This document shows positions 7,177-12,585 of a stretch of 15,138 nucleotides of DNA, one piece after another. The first letter of the stretch is position 1. Each line of letters begins with the position of its first letter. The stretch spans positions 1 to 15,138 of the forward strand of contig CAJXAZ010000021.1 of the NCBI GenBank assembly GCA_913050015.1, given 5' to 3'. The notes under the pieces were generated by a model. That model was not told where the DNA came from and searched no databases. It saw only the letters and a program-made list of their open reading frames with translations. This stretch comes from an uncultured Gammaproteobacteria bacterium. Lineage in GTDB: Bacteria; Pseudomonadota; Gammaproteobacteria; Magnimaribacterales; D2472. The position numbers were made by a program, and so were the translations under genes.

Positions 7177-8580
7177 TTACTTAAGAGTCCATTCTGAGCC
7201 TGAGTTACTATCTTTTAGAATAACTCCCATGGCATCTAATTCATTTCTTATTTGATCTGCCTTTTCAAAATCTTTTACCTCTTTAGCCATCATTCTTTCA
7301 GCTATAAGTTTTTCAACTTGCTCAGAGTCTATACCCGATGAATCATTATCAAATTCAAACCATTTTAAAGGATCAGCTTGCAGGATACCCAAGAGAGAGG
7401 ATGTTAATAGAAGCTTGGACTTAAAGGAGCTCTTTTGGTCGTCTGTAATATTTTTATAATCTTTAGCAATTTTATTTAGATAGGTAATTGCTGAAGGTGT
7501 ATTTAGATCGTCAAAAAGAGAGTCCCTTACCTCATCAGGAAGGCTCTCATTAGTATCTGATTTAATATCAGATAACTCTAATAAAATATTGTATAGCTTG
7601 TCTAATAATTTTTTAGATTGGTGTGCAATCTGCTCATTCCAATCCAACCCTTGTCTATAGTGAGATGATAAAAGAGCAAGTCTAATAACCTCTCCATCAA
7701 AGTCTTCTGCTAAGTCTTTTACTAGGATTATATTGCCTAATGATTTAGACATTTTCTCTCCATCAACCGTAACAAAGCCATTATGCATCCAATAATTAGC
7801 ATAGGAATTAGGGTTATTTATATCCGCACTTGAACAGCAACTTTGTGCTATCTCATTTTCATGATGAGGGAATGTTAAGTCCCTGCCTCCTCCATGAATG
7901 TCAAATGGAAGTCCTAAAGTTTTTTCAGACATTGCAGAGCACTCTGTATGCCATCCAGGTCTTCCGAAACCCCATGGAGAATCCCAGCCAGGTTGTTCTG
8001 AAGTACTAGGCTTCCATAAAACAAAATCAGCTGGATCTTTTTTAAATGGAGCTACATCTACCCTACTACCTGCAATTTGCTCTTCTCTATTTCTATTAGA
8101 TAAAAGTCCATAATTTGCATATGATGGAACATGAAATAATACGTGCCCCTCTCTTTCATAAGCATGCTCTTTTGCAATCAGATCAGATATAAGGTCTATC
8201 ATTTCTGGTATATATTCAGTTGCCTTGGGTTGGATGTCAGGATGTAATACTGATAATTTAGACATATCTTCGTTATAGATATTTGTATATTTTTGGGTAA
8301 TATCACCAATTGAAACGTTTAGCTCTTTAGCCGCATCTATGATCTTGTCATCGATATCAGTAATGTTTGAAACATAGGTAACTTTTGGATAGGAATATCT
8401 CAGCACTCTTACAAGCGTATCAAATACAACTGCCATTCTTGCATTGCCAATATGAGCATAATTGTAAACAGTTGGCCCACATGCATATATCTTTACATGA
8501 CTCTTATCAAGAGGGATAAAATCTTCTTTATTGCCTTCGAGGGTATTATAAATTTTTAAAGACTGCACTATTAGCACCAT
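7177..8580 (-). CDS. cysS: Cysteinyl-tRNA synthetase
   Basis: A class I synthetase of about 467 residues that charges tRNA-Cys. With the ATG at 8580 as residue 1, the Rossmann core has CGPTVYNYAHIGNAR (HIGN at 43-46) and KMSKS at 276-280. The zinc and substrate-selecting ligands are expected at C34, C214 (GWHTECSAM), H239 and E243 (FPHHENE). The C-terminal helical anticodon region ends at a normal length. A longer reading from TTG at 8595 exists, but the ATG at 8580, or a GTG at 8568 that gives the family-typical M-QSLKIYNT start, fits better. I chose the ATG. The first 35 bases overlap the end of the QueD-like gene and no clear Shine-Dalgarno is seen, so translation is probably coupled. DPADFVLWKPS and PGWDSPWG are, from memory, of the alphaproteobacterial type. 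Confidence 0.96.
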   Translation of the reverse strand: MVLIVQSLKIYNTLEGNKEDFIPLDKSHVKIYACGPTVYNYAHIGNARMAVVFDTLVRVLRYSYPKVTYVSNITDIDDKIIDAAKELNVSIGDITQKYTNIYNEDMSKLSVLHPDIQPKATEYIPEMIDLISDLIAKEHAYEREGHVLFHVPSYANYGLLSNRNREEQIAGSRVDVAPFKKDPADFVLWKPSTSEQPGWDSPWGFGRPGWHTECSAMSEKTLGLPFDIHGGGRDLTFPHHENEIAQSCCSSADINNPNSYANYWMHNGFVTVDGEKMSKSLGNIILVKDLAEDFDGEVIRLALLSSHYRQGLDWNEQIAHQSKKLLDKLYNILLELSDIKSDTNESLPDEVRDSLFDDLNTPSAITYLNKIAKDYKNITDDQKSSFKSKLLLTSSLLGILQADPLKWFEFDNDSSGIDSEQVEKLIAERMMAKEVKDFEKADQIRNELDAMGVILKDSNSGSEWTLK

Positions 8581-8998
8581 GTTCAAAAACTTCAACTGAG
8601 ATTAAATTTACTCTTCCTTGAGTTTGATCTGAAATAAATTTATTAGCAAAGTCATAGGTAAGTTCAGCAAATTTCTCACAACCAACATTCTCCATTATAA
8701 CTACCTTTGCGACCCCTAAATTATCTCCAAGATTTTTTAAGCTATCATATTCGGGATCATCAGATGAAATAACTAAAGTATGATCAAAATGATCCTTGAT
8801 CCAATCTTGAATCACTTTAAATTCACCAAAATCATAAACCCATGATCTATCATCAAGCTCAGTAGTTTCTAGAACAAATTTAAAACCAAGGCTATAGCCA
8901 TGAATTAACCTGCAATCAGAAGTGGCTCTCCATTGCCTAAAAGCACATGAAAATCCTCTTTCGGCTCCAAAGGTTTTAATAACTTGATATGTTTTCAT
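8546..8998 (-). CDS. QueD/PTPS-family protein with altered zinc-ligand residues
   Basis: A 150-residue protein of the 6-pyruvoyl/6-carboxytetrahydropterin synthase fold. Canonical QueD uses three histidines for zinc (one in AAHR, two in HGH), a Cys nucleophile four residues before the HGH, an Asp-His pair and a C-terminal Glu. Here the Cys (C29), the first His (H33), the D72-H73 pair (FDHT) and E139 (VEVFEHG) are present. The AAHR position reads CAFR (Phe20) and HGH reads HGY (Tyr35), so two of three zinc ligands are absent. From memory, GFSCAFRQWRA and HGY belong to a divergent, mainly alphaproteobacterial group annotated as 6-carboxytetrahydropterin synthase, so this is not random decay. 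It overlaps the maf stop by one base (TAATG) and cysS by 35 bases. FolE, which supplies the family's substrate, is two genes upstream. The actual reaction is uncertain. Confidence 0.8.
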   Translation of the reverse strand: MKTYQVIKTFGAERGFSCAFRQWRATSDCRLIHGYSLGFKFVLETTELDDRSWVYDFGEFKVIQDWIKDHFDHTLVISSDDPEYDSLKNLGDNLGVAKVVIMENVGCEKFAELTYDFANKFISDQTQGRVNLISVEVFEHGANSAVFKNL

Positions 8999-9627
8999 TA
9001 AATATTTTTTAAACTAATAATTTCTAAGTCTCTTAAAGACTTTAGTAACGGTAATAATGGCATACCTCTAACTGTATATGAAGAACCGTCTACATAGGAA
9101 AACAAATTACACCCTAAAGATTCAAATTTATAAGCACCTGCTGCATGAATAGGATTCTCAAGCTTTACATAATTAACAATCTCTTCGTCTGATAAGTCAT
9201 GCATCTTCAGAGTAACTCTCTCAGAATACTCCCACAGAGGCTTACTATCTTTATAGATACAAATACCACTATGCTGAAAGTGCTCTGTTCCTGATAATTG
9301 CTTAAGGTTTTCTATGGCTTTTTCAGCAGAGCCAGGTTTATCAAATAATTGATTCTCCCAGACACACATCTGATCTCCACCAATGACAATATGATCTGGA
9401 TATTGCTTGCTTACTGCCAATGCCTTAGCTGCAGCAAGTGCAATTACCTGCTTTTCAAAAGGTTGTGATGATATTTCTTGCTTAAGAATATCTTCATCTA
9501 CATGGGAGGTGATTACATCAAATTTAATGCCAGCATCTTCCAGCATTACTTTCCTGCTTTCAGAGCCAGAAGCTAAAATTATTGGAATAGTTGGATTGAT
9601 ACTAGAAAGTATCGACTCCCCGATCAT
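8998..9627 (-). CDS. maf: Maf-family nucleoside triphosphate pyrophosphatase
   Basis: A 209-residue Maf/HAM1-like protein. The signature ASGSESRKVML (19-29, SxSxxR loop with R25) opens the substrate site. The acidic VIGGDQ (81-86) follows, then the Lys of FDKPGS (K97) and the C-terminal AGAYKFE and GMPLLPLLKSLR. Family knowledge: Maf proteins hydrolyse dTTP, UTP or modified NTPs to the monophosphate and pyrophosphate, a house-cleaning role, and were first described as septum-formation inhibitors. The sequence does not say which substrate is preferred. Its ATG directly follows the folE stop (TAG-ATG, no gap) and its stop overlaps the QueD-like start, so it lies inside a translationally coupled run. 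No Shine-Dalgarno is visible. The closing LPLLPLL pattern is, from memory, like alphaproteobacterial members. Confidence 0.92.
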   Translation of the reverse strand: MIGESILSSINPTIPIILASGSESRKVMLEDAGIKFDVITSHVDEDILKQEISSQPFEKQVIALAAAKALAVSKQYPDHIVIGGDQMCVWENQLFDKPGSAEKAIENLKQLSGTEHFQHSGICIYKDSKPLWEYSERVTLKMHDLSDEEIVNYVKLENPIHAAGAYKFESLGCNLFSYVDGSSYTVRGMPLLPLLKSLRDLEIISLKNI

Positions 9628-10212
9628 CTAAAAGTTTTTAGGTGAATTTATTAAGTTCATAAATTCAGCCCTAGTCTCGATATTATCTCTGAAACTTCCA
9701 AGCATCCTACTTGTAATTGTACTTGATTCAGTTTTATGAACTCCTCTAGTAGACATACACTCATGATTTGCATCTATAACGACGGCAACCCCTTTTGGCT
9801 GAAGAACTCTATTAATAGTATCAGCAATCAAGGCTGTCATAGTTTCTTGAGTTTGAAGTCTCTTGCTATAGATATCAACAACTCTTGCAAGTTTACTAAT
9901 ACCGACAACTCTTTGATTTGGAATATAACCAACGTGGGCAACGCCAACAATTGGGACCATGTGATGTTCACAATGAGACTCAACACGAATATTTCTAACT
10001 ATTACAGCATCATCATATCCCTCAACTTCTTCAAAAGTTTTACCAAGAACAGCTTCGGGATCTTCAGCATATCCACCGAAGAATGAGCCATATGATCTTA
10101 TTACTCTATCAGGAGTTTCAAGTAACCCTTCTCTATCAGGATTATCCCCTGCCCATGAGATAAGTGTTCGTACTGCATTTAAGGCTTCTTCTCTTGATGG
10201 TTTTTGAGTCAT
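9628..10212 (-). CDS. folE: GTP cyclohydrolase I
   Basis: A 194-residue type I enzyme that converts GTP to 7,8-dihydroneopterin triphosphate, the entry point to folate, other pterins and queuosine. Key residues are visible: zinc ligands C81 and H84 (ESHCEHH) and C152 (HECMSTRG), the VVGISKLARVVD segment (102-113), RLQTQE (118-123) and the C-terminal TSRMLGSFRDN. The length is normal. It starts at ATG 10212 with a good ribosome site (GGAG, 10219-10222, 6 bases away). It is followed without a gap by maf, then the QueD-like gene and cysS. The 91-base upstream region holds a candidate operator (10269-10284). As a zinc enzyme of the FolE1 type it is distinct from the FolE2 proteins often controlled by Zur. 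Confidence 0.97.
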   Translation of the reverse strand: MTQKPSREEALNAVRTLISWAGDNPDREGLLETPDRVIRSYGSFFGGYAEDPEAVLGKTFEEVEGYDDAVIVRNIRVESHCEHHMVPIVGVAHVGYIPNQRVVGISKLARVVDIYSKRLQTQETMTALIADTINRVLQPKGVAVVIDANHECMSTRGVHKTESSTITSRMLGSFRDNIETRAEFMNLINSPKNF

Positions 10213-10268
10213 TGACTTCTCCGTTTTAAATAAATCTTAGTTATATTTTATATGATATTAAGAAATTT

Positions 10269-10284
10269 TGATAAATAATTATCA
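10269..10284. promoter_or_regulatory. Inverted repeat upstream of folE, candidate repressor operator
   Basis: TGATAAATAATTATCA is a perfect 6-bp inverted repeat (TGATAA/TTATCA) around a 4-base centre, about 57 bases before the folE ATG. It resembles the Fur-type TGATAATnATTATCA but is one base longer in the middle. Chance is quite possible in DNA this AT-rich. Confidence 0.25.
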
Positions 10285-10303
10285 TTCTTTTTAATAATGC
10301 TAT

Positions 10304-11017
10304 TTATTGCTTATTATTAAAGTTAAATGTTGCATCTAGCTCGTTTCTAAAATTTTCGTCAATCTTGTACGGTTCAGATTCATTTAATAATTTTTTGGAT
10401 ATTACAAGAGACTCTCTATCCTTTTCGGTTAACTGGATAGCAAGATTATTAACGGCCTTATGCAATTCATTTTCGTTATCGCAAATAGAAAGAAGACCGC
10501 CAAAGGAATGTAAGTCCTTTGATGAAATTGACTCGCCTGTGAAAATCATTTTTTTTACAATCTGGATAGGCATTATCCTATTTGCATGAGCCATCCCAAG
10601 CAGAACCTTAAAATCAATTCCTGGTAATTTAAAGTAGGTATCTTTTGTTGCTAGAGAGAAATCAGCTGAAAAAGGAATAAACACTCCAGCTCCAATAACG
10701 AAGCCATGGCAAGAGGAAATAACTGGAATATTGCAGCGATGAATAGATAGAGATAGTTTCCATAAATTATCGTGGACGCTTTTTATAATATTTTTGTCCT
10801 GAGCGCCTCCTTCAGGTGAGTGCTCTCCCCTATCGGCTCCAGCACAGAAGCCATTTCCAACAGCATTTATAATCACAACTTTAATAGAATTATCAAAAGA
10901 TAGACTATCAACTGCGATATGCATTGACTTTAAATCCTCAGAAGTAAGGGCATTCACAGGAGGGCAATCTATAGTGATTTGAGCGATACCATTATCTTTA
11001 TTAATCTTAATCGGCAT
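10304..11017 (-). CDS. Divergent enoyl-CoA hydratase/isomerase (crotonase) family protein
   Basis: A 237-residue crotonase-fold protein, shorter than the usual 255-260. The CoA/oxyanion-hole region is recognisable: PPVNALT (19-25), GNGFCAGAD (54-62) and HGFVIGAGVF (104-113). The fold continues with FSLATKDTYFKLPGIDF. The two glutamates used by classical enoyl-CoA hydratase are absent. The position after GAG is Val-Phe rather than a Glu, and the usual PE is PG (Pro132-Gly133). Family knowledge: the fold also supports isomerases, hydrolases and decarboxylases that use other residues, so a dehydratase name would be unsafe. No ribosome site precedes the ATG. A fair promoter (11028-11057) would start RNA about 4 bases before it. 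It diverges from the YcbL-like gene, and folE follows 91 bases downstream on the same strand. Confidence 0.85.
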   Translation of the reverse strand: MPIKINKDNGIAQITIDCPPVNALTSEDLKSMHIAVDSLSFDNSIKVVIINAVGNGFCAGADRGEHSPEGGAQDKNIIKSVHDNLWKLSLSIHRCNIPVISSCHGFVIGAGVFIPFSADFSLATKDTYFKLPGIDFKVLLGMAHANRIMPIQIVKKMIFTGESISSKDLHSFGGLLSICDNENELHKAVNNLAIQLTEKDRESLVISKKLLNESEPYKIDENFRNELDATFNFNNKQ

Positions 11018-11027
11018 AATAACAACT

Positions 11028-11057
11028 ATTATTTAAACAACATTAATATTGTATCAA
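11028..11057 (-). promoter_or_regulatory. Candidate promoter of the crotonase gene
   Basis: On the minus strand TTGATA (11057-11052, 5/6 to consensus) and AATAAT (11033-11028, 5/6) are separated by 18 bases. The predicted start near 11021 leaves about a 4-base leader before the ATG at 11017. The -35 box overlaps the start codon of the divergent hydrolase gene. Confidence 0.4.
11044..11049 (+). promoter_or_regulatory. Candidate -10 box of the YcbL-like gene
   Basis: TAATAT lies 7 bases before the ATG at 11057, so RNA would begin at or next to the start codon. No Shine-Dalgarno is present. TATTAT at 11027-11032 is an alternative giving an 18-base leader. Neither has a good -35 box. Confidence 0.25.
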
Positions 11058-11713
11058 TGTCAGAAATAAAAGCGTTAATTAATCCGGTAACACCTTTCCA
11101 ACAGAATGCTTCAATAATCTATTGTTCTTCAACAAAAAAATGTGCTTTTGTAGATCCGGGTGGAGATATAGAGTCTCTTCTTTCTATGGCCCAAGAAAAT
11201 GATCTAATTCCTGAGAAGATTTTATTAACACACGGTCATATTGACCATGCAGGTGGAGCTTCTGAATTAGCAGAAATTCTTAAGCTAGAAATTCATGGGC
11301 CTCATATGGATGATAAGTTTTTACTTGATGAACTTAAGGCACAAGGTGAGATGTTTGGAATGCAATCAAGAAATTGCAGTCCAGATAAGTGGCTTCAAGA
11401 AGGAGATGAGGTAACTGTTGGTGAGTTAACCTTAGATGTATATTTTTGTCCCGGCCATACACCAGGTCACATCATTTTTTTTAACAAAGCATCCAAACTT
11501 GCTTTAGTTGGAGATGTTCTTTTTAAGGGTTCAATTGGGAGAACAGATTTACCGGGCGGAAATCATCAAGATCTTCTAGATTCTATTGCTATGAAACTAT
11601 GGCCACTTGGTAGTGATGTTAAATTTATTCCCGGGCATGGACCAATGTCAACTTTTGGACAAGAAAGAATGAGCAATGCCTTTGTAGCTGACAGTATTCT
11701 AAATAACGCTTAG
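11057..11713 (+). CDS. ycbL: YcbL-type MBL-fold metallo-hydrolase (glyoxalase II-like)
   Basis: A 218-residue metallo-beta-lactamase-fold hydrolase, close in length and layout to E. coli YcbL. All metal ligands are visible: THGHIDH (H59, H61, D63, H64), CPGHTPGH (H134), VGDVLF (D153) and IPGHGP (H194). Family knowledge: YcbL-like proteins are single-domain relatives of glyoxalase II with two metals, acting on thioesters such as S-lactoylglutathione or related compounds. The long C-terminal glutathione-binding domain of GloB is absent. A 26-residue extension from TTG at 10979 is possible but would overlap the crotonase gene and does not look like the family. ATG 11057, just before EIKALINPVTPFQQN, matches YcbL starts. 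It converges on the short-chain dehydrogenase with a 4-base gap. Confidence 0.92.
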   Translation: MSEIKALINPVTPFQQNASIIYCSSTKKCAFVDPGGDIESLLSMAQENDLIPEKILLTHGHIDHAGGASELAEILKLEIHGPHMDDKFLLDELKAQGEMFGMQSRNCSPDKWLQEGDEVTVGELTLDVYFCPGHTPGHIIFFNKASKLALVGDVLFKGSIGRTDLPGGNHQDLLDSIAMKLWPLGSDVKFIPGHGPMSTFGQERMSNAFVADSILNNA

Positions 11714-11717
11714 CTAT

Positions 11718-12518
11718 CTATTTTTCGTTATATCTTCCTGGAGCAAGAGATGAGCTAAGTAAGTTCATAATTGGTTGTGGAACATATTTTAGTAAAAAAA
11801 CTAAAAATCTATAAGTCTTAGTTGGGACGCATAAAGGTTTACCTTTAAGGGTTGCTTCAACAGCTTCACTTGCTATTTGATGCGAGCTAAATTTTAGAAA
11901 TGCAGGTACCTTATCCATTTCACCCTGAACTCCACTTGCCGTATGAAAATCAGTAACTGTAAAGCCAGGACAAACAGCAGTAGAGGTTATGCCTTTGCGG
12001 TTGTAATTTATATTCAATGAATCACTAAACCTATTCATAAATGTCTTAATAGGACCATATAGTGCCTGAATGGCTGAAGGTGGAGCAAAAGCAGCTACAG
12101 AGGAAACTATCATTATTTTTCCATTACCCCTTTCAAGCATTCCTGGAATAAATATTTTTGATAATGCTATAACTGAGACGCCTAGAACTCTAATAAATTT
12201 CTCTTCATCTTCCATTGGCGTTTCATGGAATGGAGTTTTTATTCCGTACCCTGCGTTATTGACCAAAATATCGATTTGATAATTATGACTTTTACAGAAA
12301 TTGTATATATCTTGAGGTGCGCTAGGGTCGCTCAAATCACTCGAGATAAAATCAACCTTTACTTTATGGCTATTTGAGATACTTTCAGCAAACTCTTTTA
12401 GCTTATCTTCCCTTCTAGCAGTAAGGATAATGTTATAACCTTTTTCAGCAAAAATTTGAGCAATTTGTAAGCCTATTCCAGATGAAGCACCTGTTACCAA
12501 TACATATGAATTTTCCAT
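11718..12518 (-). CDS. Short-chain dehydrogenase/reductase
   Basis: A 266-residue classical SDR. It has the nucleotide-binding TGASSGIG (9-16), TARRED (33-38) with basic residues favouring NADP(H), NNAG (87-90), IVSS (Ser140) and YGPIK (Tyr154, Lys158) as the catalytic set, followed by PGFTVTDF (184-191). The Ser-to-Tyr spacing is 14, one more than in FabG-type enzymes. The C-terminal part has a hydrophobic stretch (YRFLVFLLKYVPQPIMNLL, about 237-255), seen in membrane-associated DltE/SadH-like SDRs. The substrate is unknown. The ATG has no ribosome site; a TATACT 14 bases upstream, part of a 15-bp inverted repeat, is the likely -10. It diverges from the metalloprotease gene. Confidence 0.92.
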   Translation of the reverse strand: MENSYVLVTGASSGIGLQIAQIFAEKGYNIILTARREDKLKEFAESISNSHKVKVDFISSDLSDPSAPQDIYNFCKSHNYQIDILVNNAGYGIKTPFHETPMEDEEKFIRVLGVSVIALSKIFIPGMLERGNGKIMIVSSVAAFAPPSAIQALYGPIKTFMNRFSDSLNINYNRKGITSTAVCPGFTVTDFHTASGVQGEMDKVPAFLKFSSHQIASEAVEATLKGKPLCVPTKTYRFLVFLLKYVPQPIMNLLSSSLAPGRYNEK

Positions 12519-12523
12519 GCAGA

Positions 12524-12538
12524 TATACTATCAGTATA
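12524..12538. promoter_or_regulatory. 15-bp inverted repeat in the divergent SDR/metalloprotease promoter region
   Basis: TATACT-ATC-AGTATA is a perfect 6-3-6 inverted repeat. Each arm can serve as a -10 box: TATACT on minus, 14 bases before the SDR ATG, and TATACT on plus, 56 bases before the metalloprotease ATG. A protein bound here could control both genes. The -35 matches are weak. Confidence 0.35.
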
Positions 12539-12585
12539 AAAATTTCTAAGATAGAATTACATCTAATTTTTTTAAAAGGAAGTAC

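Noticed and set aside
7898..8113. Plus-strand open frame of 71 codons
   Set aside because: Antisense to the conserved CysRS core (the GWHTECSAM and DPADFVLW region); a shadow of that gene.
8581..8595. TTG-initiated extension of CysRS
   Set aside because: Adds five residues before a better ATG, and CysRS proteins normally begin still closer to LKIYNT.
9407..10086. Two plus-strand open frames (9407-9631 and 9736-10086)
   Set aside because: Antisense to Maf and FolE, whose catalytic motifs are read from the minus strand; no ribosome sites or protein-like features.
10296..10321. AATAAT...ATTATT dyad after the crotonase stop as a terminator
   Set aside because: The stem is nearly all A-T, bulged and unstable, so transcription may well read through into folE.
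10365..10589. Plus-strand open frame of 74 codons
   Set aside because: Antisense to the crotonase gene with no family resemblance.
10979..11056. 26-residue upstream extension of the YcbL-like protein from TTG
   Set aside because: Overlaps the divergent crotonase gene, is low-complexity Asn-rich, and the family begins at the downstream ATG.
12070..12279. Plus-strand open frame of 69 codons
   Set aside because: Antisense to the SDR active-site region; a shadow.
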